From Mobilitalea torta (GTDB lineage Bacteria > Bacillota > Clostridia > Lachnospirales > Lachnospiraceae), in assembly GCF_050433395.1 (NCBI RefSeq), contig NZ_JBNPXH010000003.1, positions 310,001 to 374,000 on the forward strand: DNA of 64,000 nt. The letters run 5' to 3'. The notes below the pieces were generated by a model. It did no database searches. It was given only the letters and a program-made list of their open reading frames with translations, and was not told where the DNA came from. Positions 50,702 to 59,597 of the stretch are shown here, one piece after another; the stretch's first letter is position 1, and each line of letters begins with the position of its first letter. A program made the position numbers and the translations under genes.

Positions 50702-52723
50702 TTAGTCCTGTCTTACCCAGACCGTCATCTCGTTCTCCTTGCGGTTGCCCCATACATAGTAAGGAACAAAGCGCAGGCTGACGGGAACTTTTTGGACCGG
50801 GGCGGCAGGATAATACAGGCCCTGTCCGCATTCTGCGGGTTGCTGCCGGAAGCCGTCCAGGAGTATGGACTGGACCGGCTCTCCGGCAACGGTGAATTCT
50901 TCCGTTCTTGCCGCGGAATGGCAGTCTGCTGTAAGCAAATGCAGGTCTGCGCCGTTATCCGCTTCTTCCAGGCAATAGACAAGGGGGCCTCTGGTGACGG
51001 CTACTTTGCCGATATCCTCACGCACTCTGGGGTCGGCCTGGAGGATTCGTACCTCCATGGAAAGCTCCAGTTCCAGAACATCGCCTGCATTCCAGACCTT
51101 TGTAACATACAGATATCCGTCCTTGAGCTCGGCTCCGGCGGGATCGACGCCCTTCAGGGTATAGATGGGGCTCCAGCCGGGAATGCGCAGAGCCAATGTG
51201 AAGGGTGCGCTGTCCCCTGACAGTTCAATCCTCACCCTGCCATTCCAGGGAAGGCCGGAGGAAATCGTAAGGGTCATAGTCTTATCGCCTATCTGCTTTG
51301 TGATGACGCTTCCCACATAAAGATGCAGGAACAGGGTGTCCTCCCGCTCCGTGCAGCCGTAGGAGCTTAAGGAGCTTAGAAGTCTGGCCAGGTTGGGAGG
51401 GCAGCAGGCGCAGCCGAACCATTTCTGGCGGACCGGCTTCACATGGGATTTCCGCGCATCCTTATGACATGCCTCCGGGTGTACCTCCAGAGGATTTACA
51501 TAAAAGAAGCTTTTTCCGTCCAGGGCCATTCCGCTGAGAACACAGTTAAAGAGAGCATTTTCCATCACGTCCGCATATTTGGAATCCGGCTTTTGTTCCA
51601 GCATTCTCCTTGCAAAGAATACCAGACCGATGGAGGCACAGGTCTCCGCATATGCGGTATCGTTGGGAAGATCATAATGAAAGGAAAATGCTTCGCCTAC
51701 GTTGGTGCCGCCGATTCCCCCGGTAATATAGAGCTTCTTGTTGACGATGTTCTCCCAGAGTGTTTCACAGGCGTTCCAGAGAGCGTCGTCCTCCGTCAGC
51801 CGGGCTACATCCGCCATACCGGAGTAGAGGTATACGGCGCGCACGGCGTGTCCCACTGCTTCGGTTTGTTCCCGCACGGGAAGATGTGCCTGATGGTAGT
51901 CATAGCGGAGGGCGTCAGGGTCTCCTTTAATGGCTTCGGGGTGCTCCTTGTCAAAATAATAGGGGCGCCGGCCTCTCTCATCCACGAAGAAACGTCCCAG
52001 CTCCAGGTATTTCTCCTCCCCGGTCGTTTCATACAGGCGTACCAGGGCCATTTCTGCAATCTCATGACCGGGATAGCCCTTGCACTGGTTCTCTCCGGGG
52101 CCGAAATGCGCCGCCGCATAATCGGCATACCGTTTTGCCGCCTGCAGCAGCTTATCCTTTCCTGTTGCCTGGTAATAGGCCACGGCTCCCTCGATCAAAT
52201 GGCCCAAACAGTAGAGCTCATGGTGATCCCTGAGATTGCTGAAGATCTTGTCCTTGCCGTTCAGGATGTAGTAGGTGTCCAGGTAGCCGTCCTCCTGCTG
52301 GGCGGCGCACACAATGTCAATGGCGCCGTCTGCCAGCTCTTCCAGAGCCGTGTCGGGATGCTGTACCAGGGAATAGCCCACTGCCTCGATCCATTTGTAG
52401 AAATCACTGTCCTGGAAGACAAAACCGTAGAATCTGTCCTCCAGGTGCTCCGGGTCCTCCGGCAGAGCCTCAAAGCCACGGAAGGTATAGGCGGGTTCCT
52501 GAAATGCGGTTCCCTGCTCTTCCTTGGTGCGGTTTAATTTGGCCGCTGTTTTGAAATTGTGCATGCAGAAGCTGGGGGCAGCTCCTTCTACCTTGTCGTT
52601 GAGGGCGGCCCACTGGTAAGGGATTACCTCTGTCCGGACCAGCTCCGTCCTGTTTTTCCAGAAAGCATCCGTAATCTGTACCTTCTTTAAAGAAAGGGGT
52701 GTACTGAAATTAGTTTTGTCCAT
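50702..52723 (-). CDS. GH127 beta-L-arabinofuranosidase
   Basis: A 673-residue protein of the GH127 family (formerly DUF1680). Zn-Cys active-site signatures are present: ETCASIG (Glu and Cys ligands) and CACCPPNLARLL (two Cys, one of them the nucleophile in HypBA1-type enzymes). The N-terminal alpha/alpha barrel (TYYILNGKDKIF, GHLIEGAVAYYQATG) is followed by two beta-sandwiches. It releases beta-linked L-arabinofuranose from plant glycoproteins or arabinan. ATG 52723 follows ACGGAGGTAAGT; the frame opens earlier, to 52771. No signal peptide. Divergent from an AraC gene that may control it. Confidence 0.9.
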   Translation of the reverse strand: MDKTNFSTPLSLKKVQITDAFWKNRTELVRTEVIPYQWAALNDKVEGAAPSFCMHNFKTAAKLNRTKEEQGTAFQEPAYTFRGFEALPEDPEHLEDRFYGFVFQDSDFYKWIEAVGYSLVQHPDTALEELADGAIDIVCAAQQEDGYLDTYYILNGKDKIFSNLRDHHELYCLGHLIEGAVAYYQATGKDKLLQAAKRYADYAAAHFGPGENQCKGYPGHEIAEMALVRLYETTGEEKYLELGRFFVDERGRRPYYFDKEHPEAIKGDPDALRYDYHQAHLPVREQTEAVGHAVRAVYLYSGMADVARLTEDDALWNACETLWENIVNKKLYITGGIGGTNVGEAFSFHYDLPNDTAYAETCASIGLVFFARRMLEQKPDSKYADVMENALFNCVLSGMALDGKSFFYVNPLEVHPEACHKDARKSHVKPVRQKWFGCACCPPNLARLLSSLSSYGCTEREDTLFLHLYVGSVITKQIGDKTMTLTISSGLPWNGRVRIELSGDSAPFTLALRIPGWSPIYTLKGVDPAGAELKDGYLYVTKVWNAGDVLELELSMEVRILQADPRVREDIGKVAVTRGPLVYCLEEADNGADLHLLTADCHSAARTEEFTVAGEPVQSILLDGFRQQPAECGQGLYYPAAPVQKVPVSLRFVPYYVWGNRKENEMTVWVRQD

Positions 52724-52826
52724 ACTTACCTCCGTTTTTATCATATGCCATCGTACCTTTTGCTGTATCATGGCATGAATTGGGTTTCATAAGCTGTATT
52801 TTAACAGGGTATTCTTGTAATATCCA

Positions 52827-52855
52827 TTGCCAATGCGGAAAAATACATGTATAAT
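52827..52855 (+). promoter_or_regulatory. Promoter of the AraC gene
   Basis: TTGCCA (52827-52832) and TATAAT (52850-52855) are 17 bp apart, about 100 bp ahead of the AraC-type gene at 52952. Confidence 0.65.
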
Positions 52856-52951
52856 GTGGAAAGAGAGTAACAGTTCAGTATGTGGCAGGGCGGAGAACAT
52901 GGGGCTCCCTCATACACAGGACGGAAGACCCAGGAGCAAGGGAGGCGGAGT

Positions 52952-53779
52952 ATGCCGATAATGGAAAAGATGGCGCTGCGGAAGATTACCAGCGCTAATT
53001 ATATTACCTCTGTAAATGGAATGTATCATCCAAACCGCGTCATGGAGGAGCATGATTTCCTGTACATGCTGGACGGGGACTGGGAGATTCGTGAGGAAGA
53101 GAATACCTATGAGATGCACCGGGATGATCTGCTGATTTTAGCCGCAGGCCGCCATCACTGGGGGGACAAGCTGTGTACTCCCGGAAACCGGCATATGTAT
53201 TTTCATATCCTTCCGACTCCGGGGGAGGCTGATTGGAAAAGAAACATGGAAGAAGCGGAAAGCTCCAATCTGTTTCTCTGTCCCACGCTGATACACTGCC
53301 AGAATCATCCTCTTGTACGGCAGTATTTTCATGAGCTGATTGCCGCATACTGGTCCGAGGATTCAGAAAGAGAAAACCGCCTTTCCCTTTTGTTTAATCT
53401 CCTTCAGTGTGAGATAATCCGGATTCATTCGGCCGCCAAAACAGGAGGGCAGCCCGATGCGCTGGTGGAGGAGATTGCCCATCAGATCCGCTCCCATCCG
53501 CAGATATTATATACGTCAAAGGAGATGGCGGAGGCGCATTTCATCTGTGCCCGCACCCTGAATAACCGGTTTCATAAAGTCTATCAAAAGACCTTCTACG
53601 CATACCAGATGGAAACGAAGCTGGAGATGGTGCGCCAGTTTCTGACGTACCAGCCCGACGCCAAGCTGCATGAGGCGGCTGTCAATTTCGGCTTCTATGA
53701 TGAATTTCACCTGAGCAAGGCCTTTAAGAAGCAATTCGGGAAATCGCCCTCCCAATTCCGAAGCTCCTACCTCGGTTGA
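52952..53779 (+). CDS. AraC family transcriptional regulator
   Basis: About 275 residues, starting MPIMEKMALRK. An N-terminal cupin-like domain (DFLYMLDGDWEIRE, DLLILAAGRHHWG) is joined to a C-terminal AraC double helix-turn-helix (ICARTLNNRFHKVYQKT, AAVNFGFYDEFHLSKAFKKQFG). Divergent from GH127, so it probably controls this arabinosidase in response to a sugar. ATG 52952 follows GGGAGGCGGAGT. Confidence 0.85.
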   Translation: MPIMEKMALRKITSANYITSVNGMYHPNRVMEEHDFLYMLDGDWEIREEENTYEMHRDDLLILAAGRHHWGDKLCTPGNRHMYFHILPTPGEADWKRNMEEAESSNLFLCPTLIHCQNHPLVRQYFHELIAAYWSEDSERENRLSLLFNLLQCEIIRIHSAAKTGGQPDALVEEIAHQIRSHPQILYTSKEMAEAHFICARTLNNRFHKVYQKTFYAYQMETKLEMVRQFLTYQPDAKLHEAAVNFGFYDEFHLSKAFKKQFGKSPSQFRSSYLG

Positions 53780-53923
53780 GACCATAACGGACTATCGGTG
53801 AAATCATTATCCTGGCTGAGTCTGCCGGTCTGTATGGAAACAGACGGAATAACATATCCTAGCGATAGAATGACACAGGCTGATCTGTAACGGTCGTCCT
53901 GTTGGAAAGGAAGCAGCTTCGAT

Positions 53924-54592
53924 ATGATAGATACCGGCACAGGACAGAAAACAGACCGGACGGAGGAATATATCCGCAGGCTGTTGGCATACCAGAGTAT
54001 GCCGACGCTGTTAAAAGCAAAGCCGTCGGTTTTGGTTACCGCCAATAAAAAGTTAATAGGGAGCAGGAACCGGTTCTTTGATTTTCTGGGGGGATGTCTG
54101 AGGGATTTTGAATGCAGTTATCTTCCTTTGGAGGAGACCTGGGGCAGAATCTATCTGCTGTTATATTACGAGCCCTTGCTGAGACAATCCCTTGGGGCAG
54201 GGCAGCCCGGCGCAAATATGCGCGGGGAATTCCTGGCTGCCTGTGGGTACGGAGAATGCCGGGAATCGGCGGGGGAAGCCCTGGTGCGGTTAAGGCAGCT
54301 CTACCGCGGCTATTGGGAGAACGGAGCCTTTCCCCACGAGATTGGGATTTTTCTTGGATATCCCCTTGCGGACGTCATGGGTTTTATTCAGAACCGGGGG
54401 ATGAATTATCTCTTATGCGGAATGTGGAAGGTATATCAGAGAGAAGAGATTGCCGCCGCTGCTTTCCGAAGCTATGGCAGAATGAAGGAGCAGGCGGTAG
54501 GGCTGTTGGAGGCAGGAAGCAATCTGGCCGGAATGTCTGATACGGATTACTCGGAGGAAAGAGCCTTCCTGAAGAAGCTTCTGGAGTATTGA
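53924..54592 (+). CDS. DUF3793 family protein
   Basis: A 222-residue protein. HEIGIFLGYPLADVMGFI is the characteristic core of DUF3793, a clostridial family without a known role. The N-terminal part has PSVLVTANKKL and later LGGCLRDFECSYLPLEETW. In the family, members often lie near iron or flavodoxin-type genes, but here the neighbours are an AraC regulator and a drug/metabolite transporter. The start follows GGAAAGGAAG. Cytoplasmic. Confidence 0.75.
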   Translation: MIDTGTGQKTDRTEEYIRRLLAYQSMPTLLKAKPSVLVTANKKLIGSRNRFFDFLGGCLRDFECSYLPLEETWGRIYLLLYYEPLLRQSLGAGQPGANMRGEFLAACGYGECRESAGEALVRLRQLYRGYWENGAFPHEIGIFLGYPLADVMGFIQNRGMNYLLCGMWKVYQREEIAAAAFRSYGRMKEQAVGLLEAGSNLAGMSDTDYSEERAFLKKLLEY

Positions 54593-54634
54593 GTATGAAC
54601 AAAAGAAAAGATTATAGATTGGAGAAAAAGCAGA

Positions 54635-55510
54635 ATGAACCTATGGATTCTATATGCAGTCCTGTCCGGTATATTTGTGAGCCTGCGGGAGCTTTATATT
54701 AAGAAATTCATCAGACAATCGCCGGAGATGATTAGCTTTGCCACAAGATTTTACGGGAGCATCGTATTCCTGCTGATTGCCGCCCCCGGCAACCTGCTGC
54801 CGGGAGATCCCTTACAGGGCAAAATCAATATCACGAATCTTGCGGTGTTTGCCGGAGTTACTTTGGTTACGGTAATAGTAACGGCAATTGCAACCTTAAT
54901 CCGCCTAAGGCTGATTAAAACAGAAGAGCTGTCCCTTACCACGCCCTGGCTGGGATGTGTTCCGATTTTTGTTGTGCTGTGGAGTATGCTCTTATACCGA
55001 GAAGTGCCGAAAGCCCCGGCTTTGCTGGGAATTGGGCTGGTGTCTGCGGGAGCTTTCACCATCAATTTGCAGGGAAGAAGGCTGCAGATGAAGAAGGCCA
55101 GCTTATGGATGCTGTTTTCAGCCATTCTGCTGGGATTGACCACCTCCCTGGATAAAATTGCAATCGGGGCTTCTTCCGCCGTCACTTATTCCCTGCTATG
55201 GACCATTGCCTCAGCGGTATTCATGTATGGAGTAGTAAAAACCAGGACGAAGAAGGTGGTTGTTACAGACCGGCATCTGGTCGTGCAGGCAGTTTTGTGG
55301 GCGGGGGAATTCCTGTGCCAGATGCTTGCTGTTCAAAGCCTGAGTTCCCAGGCATCGGGGCAGACCTATGTAAAAACACTGACGATGCTGAACATTGTTC
55401 TGACTACGGTAATCGGCGGTATAATATTCAAGGAGCGGGAGAGGGGAAGGCGAAGCCTGTCTGCCGTGCTGATCTTTCTCGGTGCGGTTATCGTGGTACT
55501 CTTCCGATGA
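54635..55510 (+). CDS. DMT/EamA-family transporter
   Basis: A 291-residue membrane protein of about ten helices in the EamA (drug/metabolite transporter) layout: an inverted repeat of two five-helix halves, with the second half beginning near LWMLFSAILLGLTTSLDK. LNIVLTTVIGGIIFKERE and GAVIVVLF are standard for the C-terminal repeat. It could export a metabolite. Follows the DUF3793 gene by 42 bp and is likely co-transcribed. TGGAGAAAAAGCAGA precedes the start. Confidence 0.82.
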   Translation: MNLWILYAVLSGIFVSLRELYIKKFIRQSPEMISFATRFYGSIVFLLIAAPGNLLPGDPLQGKINITNLAVFAGVTLVTVIVTAIATLIRLRLIKTEELSLTTPWLGCVPIFVVLWSMLLYREVPKAPALLGIGLVSAGAFTINLQGRRLQMKKASLWMLFSAILLGLTTSLDKIAIGASSAVTYSLLWTIASAVFMYGVVKTRTKKVVVTDRHLVVQAVLWAGEFLCQMLAVQSLSSQASGQTYVKTLTMLNIVLTTVIGGIIFKERERGRRSLSAVLIFLGAVIVVLFR

Positions 55511-55809
55511 AATGATACATAAGGAAAGGGGAGGCCATTGCTGCTCCCGCTGCCGGGAATGCCGGGGGATTAGAAGGAAGTTATCGAAAGAAGAAATCCT
55601 TCCACATGGGAAAAAACAGGGAGTTATTACGGATACCGGGATAAAAAAGCTGCAGCGTATGGCTGCTTTCCGAGGAGTGCGGGAAGAGTACGGCTAGAAA
55701 GAGTGTGATCAGAAAGGTCAGAAAGGGTAGAAAAACAGTTGACACATCGGACAATTAGATGTATATTAATATAAAATTATGAATAAATATGCAATCAAAG
55801 GGGCGGACT
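55511..55809. other. 299-bp gap before argC
   Basis: A frame from 55512 to 55697 is open (rich in Cys and Arg) but has no ribosome binding site and looks non-coding. The gap ends with the argC promoter at 55739-55767. Nothing else was recognised. Confidence 0.5.
55739..55767 (+). promoter_or_regulatory. Promoter of argC
   Basis: TTGACA (55739-55744) and TATATT (55762-55767) are 17 bp apart, about 40 bp before the argC start. Confidence 0.7.
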
Positions 55810-56760
55810 ATGAAGAAAATATTTGTTGACGGCTTATCAGGAACTACAGGACTGAAGATTCATGAGAGACTCAGCCTATATCCTGAGCTTGAGGTGATAG
55901 AAGCAGATTATGAGAAAAGAAGGGATCCTGGGGAACGGGCCAGATGCTTGAACGAAGCGGATCTGGTATTTCTATGCCTGCCCGATGATGCAGCCAGGGA
56001 GGCCGTGAGCCTGGTGGAGAATCCGGAGACCAGAATCATTGATGCCAGTACGGCGCACCGGACAGCACCGGGCTGGACCTATGGACTTCCGGAATTGTCA
56101 AAGGCGCACCGGGAAGCGGTTGTAAACAGCAAAAGGGTAAGCAATCCGGGATGCCATGCCACGGCATTCCTCCTGTCAGTTTATCCCCTGGTGAGCAGCG
56201 GCATTCTTGCACCGGACTGTCCTCTGACCTGCCAGAGCCTGACAGGCTACAGCGGAGGCGGCAAGGCGCTGATTGAGAAGTATGAGGCGGAAGAGGGAAG
56301 GAATCCTTATGCCAAAGCGCCGAGACCTTATGCGCTGAGCCTTAATCATAAGCATCTCCCGGAGATGACAATCCATGCCGGCCTCTCCCAGGAACCGCTG
56401 TTTGTCCCGATTCTTGGTAATAACTACAAGGGCATGGGAGTGATGCTGCCCCTTCCCGGTCAGCTGCTGAAGAAAAAGCGGACGGCAAAGGAGCTGCATG
56501 AGCTGCTGGCCGGACATTATGCGGGGCAGAGCTTCGTCTCTGTGATGCCGTATATGGAGGATTCCTGTTTATTTGACGGCGGGGTGGATATTACCGCCTG
56601 TAATGATACCAACCGGGCGGAGATCTTTGTCTTTGGAAATGATGCCAAGGGCACGGCAATGCTTCTGACCCGTATCGATAATCTGGGAAAGGGTGCTTCC
56701 GGCGCCGCGATCCAGAACATGAATCTGATGCTGGGCTTTGAAGAGGGGCTTCATCTATAA
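55810..56760 (+). CDS. argC: N-acetyl-gamma-glutamyl-phosphate reductase (type 2)
   Basis: A 316-residue protein with the short, type-2 ArgC layout. VDGLSGTTGLKIHERL is the NADP-binding start, LCLPDDAAREAV and the catalytic Cys in SNPGCHATAFLL follow. Third step of arginine biosynthesis. ATG 55810 follows AAAGGGGCGGACT. It stands alone: argJ, argB and argD are not in the window. Overlaps the convergent HD gene by 6 bp. Confidence 0.9.
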   Translation: MKKIFVDGLSGTTGLKIHERLSLYPELEVIEADYEKRRDPGERARCLNEADLVFLCLPDDAAREAVSLVENPETRIIDASTAHRTAPGWTYGLPELSKAHREAVVNSKRVSNPGCHATAFLLSVYPLVSSGILAPDCPLTCQSLTGYSGGGKALIEKYEAEEGRNPYAKAPRPYALSLNHKHLPEMTIHAGLSQEPLFVPILGNNYKGMGVMLPLPGQLLKKKRTAKELHELLAGHYAGQSFVSVMPYMEDSCLFDGGVDITACNDTNRAEIFVFGNDAKGTAMLLTRIDNLGKGASGAAIQNMNLMLGFEEGLHL

Positions 56761-57276
56761 TCCGGGCGTAGCCCGTCTAAGCCCCTCAAAAATCTGGAGC
56801 ATATCTTGGGACAGGATGGGAATGTACAAGGTCTCCGCTAAAGAGCAGAATTTATCTACCATACATACCAGCAGGGCTTCCCTGCAGCGTGGGACGGCCC
56901 GGAAGGTCAGAGGCCACATGTGCGTTAATATAATATCCTCCTCCGCAGAATTAAGAATAAAGTGTTTTCTTGCGTTATCAAGGGCAAAGCGGGGATGAAA
57001 GAAGCCGTGCAGCCGGTGTACGGGATCAGGATCATGCCAGTCATAAAGGTAAAAATCATGCAGCATAGCCCCTCGTATCATACTTTTATAACGAAAGCGT
57101 ATTGGCAGCAGGAGAGCCAGGCAATAGCTGTAATAGGCCACAACAAAACAATGGGTGAGTGTTGTGGTATTGCCATGCTGGATGAACTTTTCCATCTCCA
57201 GAAGCTTTTCCTGCTGCATAAGCTCATGAAGGCTTCGGATGAATTTCTTTTTCTGTGCCGTGGTGATGGTCTTCAC
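56755..57276 (-). CDS. HD-domain phosphohydrolase-like protein
   Basis: A 173-residue protein with an HD-type metal site: an N-terminal His (LTHCFVVAYYS), the His-Asp pair in GAMLHDFYLYDWHD, and an Asp in MVDKFCS. HD proteins cut nucleotides or cyclic dinucleotides. The substrate is unknown. The stop overlaps the end of argC (convergent, 6 bp), unusual but compatible with tight packing. A repeat element lies upstream of its start. Confidence 0.75.
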   Translation of the reverse strand: MKTITTAQKKKFIRSLHELMQQEKLLEMEKFIQHGNTTTLTHCFVVAYYSYCLALLLPIRFRYKSMIRGAMLHDFYLYDWHDPDPVHRLHGFFHPRFALDNARKHFILNSAEEDIILTHMWPLTFRAVPRCREALLVCMVDKFCSLAETLYIPILSQDMLQIFEGLRRATPGL

Positions 57277-57294
57277 CGCCTTTCTTTCTAAACC

Positions 57295-57416
57295 TTATGA
57301 TATAATGAAAGCGTAGTGAGCGGTGCGAGAAGGGCACTCGCACATCGAGCTTGCTCGTGATCATGCGATCGGAGCTGGAGATCATGAACGTGCTCCTTGT
57401 TCATGATATAATAAAA
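57295..57416. repeat. Dispersed palindromic repeat, copy C
   Basis: Starts TTATGATATAATGAAAGCG, with GTGCGAG/CTCGCAC, CGAGC/GCTCG and the ATCATGAAC/GTTCATGAT stems, and ends CATGATATAATAAAA. Both extended -10 motifs (TGATATAAT) are intact. It lies between the HD gene and the GNAT gene and agrees very closely with copy B in its 5' half. Confidence 0.82.
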
Positions 57417-57493
57417 TAACATAATTGAACATACCCGGAAATAGTTTTCTTATGAAAACGCCCTTGAAAATATGCGAAAGATGGGAAATACTT

Positions 57494-57976
57494 ATGTCTT
57501 CTATGAAAAAGCTTCATATTCAGCCAGCAGCAGAGTCTGACGTAAAAAGCATTGCAGGTATTGTGAAAAAATCCTTTGTACAATATTGCAATGCCATTGG
57601 AATCGATACAATGGAGGCATTGCAGGAAAGCGAACAGGATGTGCGAAGGGATCTGCTTCATAAGCATGTCTATGTGGCTTATTGGGAAGGGATTCCGGTG
57701 GGTTCCCTGCGTGTGGAAATCAAAGGGGAAAAGGCGTATATATCACGCTTTGCCATATTACCCGAGTATCAAGGTCTGGGAATTGGGAGCGAAATGCTTT
57801 CCTTTGCAGAAAAATCCCTGGTTTCTTCGCCGGCAGAAATGGTTGAATTATATTCCGCTGTGGAAAACAGCCGGTTGAAGGATTTTTATCTCAGCAAAGG
57901 GTATCAAATTGCTTCCATTGAATGTTCAAAAGGGTATCAGCGAGGATTGTTTCGAAAAACACTTCATAAAGTATAA
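57494..57976 (+). CDS. GNAT-family N-acetyltransferase
   Basis: About 160 residues with the GNAT acetyl-CoA motif A, RFAILPEYQGLGIGSEML, and the closing strand-helix (NSRLKDFYLSKGYQIASI). Probably a small-molecule or amine acetyltransferase. The ribosome binding site is weak at the chosen ATG; 57503 is an alternative. The 3' end of the repeat, with its TATAAT, lies about 85 bp upstream and could serve as its promoter. Confidence 0.8.
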   Translation: MSSMKKLHIQPAAESDVKSIAGIVKKSFVQYCNAIGIDTMEALQESEQDVRRDLLHKHVYVAYWEGIPVGSLRVEIKGEKAYISRFAILPEYQGLGIGSEMLSFAEKSLVSSPAEMVELYSAVENSRLKDFYLSKGYQIASIECSKGYQRGLFRKTLHKV

Positions 57977-58080
57977 TCGGATTTTTATCTCAGGGTGTAT
58001 CCCTTTATTTATCATCTGCAATTTTCATAATATCTTTCCCATTATATGAAAATTTACATCAATTGATCCGTATTAGTTAC

Positions 58081-58142
58081 AGTTAAGCCTGTGAATGCCG
58101 GGGCACTATAGCCTCCAGAATCCACAGGCTTAACTATAGTGC
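58081..58142. repeat. Two overlapping, mutually exclusive inverted repeats
   Basis: AGTTAAGCCTGTG/CACAGGCTTAACT (13 bp, perfect) overlaps GCACTATAG/CTATAGTGC (9 bp, perfect): the right arm of the second uses the end of the first. Only one stem can form at a time. Confidence 0.65.
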
Positions 58143-58170
58143 ACATTATGGTTAAAATGACCAAAACAAG

Positions 58171-58199
58171 TTGATAATTCCTGGATTTAGAGTTAAAAT
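58171..58199 (+). promoter_or_regulatory. Promoter of the GPH-GH13-GH3 operon
   Basis: TTGATA (58171-58176) and TAAAAT (58194-58199) are 17 bp apart. The two GTTAAAATGAC copies sit on each side of the -35, the second over the -10. Confidence 0.6.
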
Positions 58200-58238
58200 G
58201 ACTATAAGAAGCAAGAATGATACGGGAGGGTGTGGGGT

Positions 58239-59573
58239 ATGGAACGGAAAGCGATGCAAACATCGGCAGCGGAACGGTTATCTTATGGAGGATTCTTTTT
58301 AGGGCAAAACATTATTTATGTGCTGCCATTTCAGTTTTTAACTTATTTTTATACGGAGTTTGTCGGGTTGACCTTAAGGGATACTGCGGTGCTGCTTCTG
58401 CTGGCTAAGGTATGGGACGCGGTGAATGATCCCATTATGGGAGCCATTGTAGACCGATGCCAATTTAAGAAGGGGAAATTTCTTCCCTGGCTCAAGGTTG
58501 TAACCTACATATTGCCTGTGTCCCTGTTCCTGATGTTTATCAGGCCGGAGGGACCTTATCTTCTTAAGCTGGCGTATGCATATATTACTTATCTGATCTT
58601 TGATATGGTGTATACCATATCGGATTCCCCGCTGTTCTCCCTCTCTACGGTTATGACCAGCAATACCTACGAACGGGATAAGCTGATGGCCTACGGAAGG
58701 CTTGCGGCAGCTGTCGCAGCGATTACCAGTGCGGTATTTATGAGCATTAAGGCAGGCATTGGCTGGACCTGGGCTATGGGGGTCTATTGTCTGATTGCCT
58801 TTGCTGTGATGTTTCCCCTTCAATTTTTAGCAAAGGAGCGGGTGAAGTATCATAACAGCGAGGATCTGACCTTTGTGAAGATTTTCCGCTATCTGTTTAA
58901 AAATAAATATCTGCTGATCTACTTTACAGGCTATCTGGGGATAGAGATAACGAACACGATTCAGATCATTGCCGTATATTTTGCCAATTCCAATTTGGGG
59001 GATGAGGGAATGGTGACGGTGATCATGGCAATTGTCATCGTTCCGGTTATTCTGGTTGCCCCTCTCCTGCCGATGCTGATTAAGCGCTTCGGCAAGAAGA
59101 GGGTTACGGTATTCAGTTCGATTGTGGCGATTGTGCTAAGTATTGTGCAATATTATGCCGGATACGGCAATATGCCCCTGTTCCTGGCTCTTGCGGCTGT
59201 GCGGATTACCTTTATGCAGCTGCCGTTAATGCTGTATGGTATGTTTACCGCGGACTGCATTGAATATGGCGCCTATCACACGGGGGAGAGAACTGCCGGT
59301 ATGGCTTTTTCCATTCAGACCTTTATGACGAAGCTGGGAGGAGCATTGGCCAATACCCTCTGTGTTGTGCTGCTGGGAGCCTTCGGATATGTGGAGCAAT
59401 CCAGCTTCCAGACCGCAGGCGCCCTGGAGGGGATATGGATGATTCTATGTCTGATTCCTTGCATTGGGTATGTTGTGATGCTGATTATTATGGGAGTATA
59501 CAAGCTGGATGAAAAGGAAGTGGCAAGAATGATAGAGGAAAATCAGAAGAAGCTGAGGGAAACAGAGGAGTAG
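58239..59573 (+). CDS. GPH-family sugar:cation symporter
   Basis: A 444-residue transporter of the glycoside-pentoside-hexuronide family (melibiose/xyloside-type). Signatures are ERLSYGGFFLGQNIIYVLP, AKVWDAVNDPIMGAIVDR and the G-rich helix-8 region CIEYGAYHTGERTAGMAFS. About 12 helices. It brings in a glycoside together with sodium or protons; the GH13 and GH3 genes that follow are the likely users. ATG 58239 follows GGGAGGGTG; a GTG at 58230 overlaps that site. Confidence 0.88.
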   Translation: MERKAMQTSAAERLSYGGFFLGQNIIYVLPFQFLTYFYTEFVGLTLRDTAVLLLLAKVWDAVNDPIMGAIVDRCQFKKGKFLPWLKVVTYILPVSLFLMFIRPEGPYLLKLAYAYITYLIFDMVYTISDSPLFSLSTVMTSNTYERDKLMAYGRLAAAVAAITSAVFMSIKAGIGWTWAMGVYCLIAFAVMFPLQFLAKERVKYHNSEDLTFVKIFRYLFKNKYLLIYFTGYLGIEITNTIQIIAVYFANSNLGDEGMVTVIMAIVIVPVILVAPLLPMLIKRFGKKRVTVFSSIVAIVLSIVQYYAGYGNMPLFLALAAVRITFMQLPLMLYGMFTADCIEYGAYHTGERTAGMAFSIQTFMTKLGGALANTLCVVLLGAFGYVEQSSFQTAGALEGIWMILCLIPCIGYVVMLIIMGVYKLDEKEVARMIEENQKKLRETEE

Positions 59574-59597
59574 GAGAATAGGGATGGGGAGGTATTT

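Larger units (their letters stand above)
57977..58238. other. 262-bp gap with overlapping inverted repeats and GPH promoter
   Basis: It holds two stems that cannot form together (58081-58135 and 58103-58142), two direct copies of GTTAAAATGAC (58151-58161, 58192-58202) and the promoter at 58171-58199. The arrangement suggests an operator region for the sugar operon. Confidence 0.55.

Noticed and set aside
55512..55697. Cys/Arg-rich frame after the DMT transporter gene
   Set aside because: No ribosome binding site and it starts on the transporter stop; CCSRCREC does not match a known zinc-finger family with confidence.
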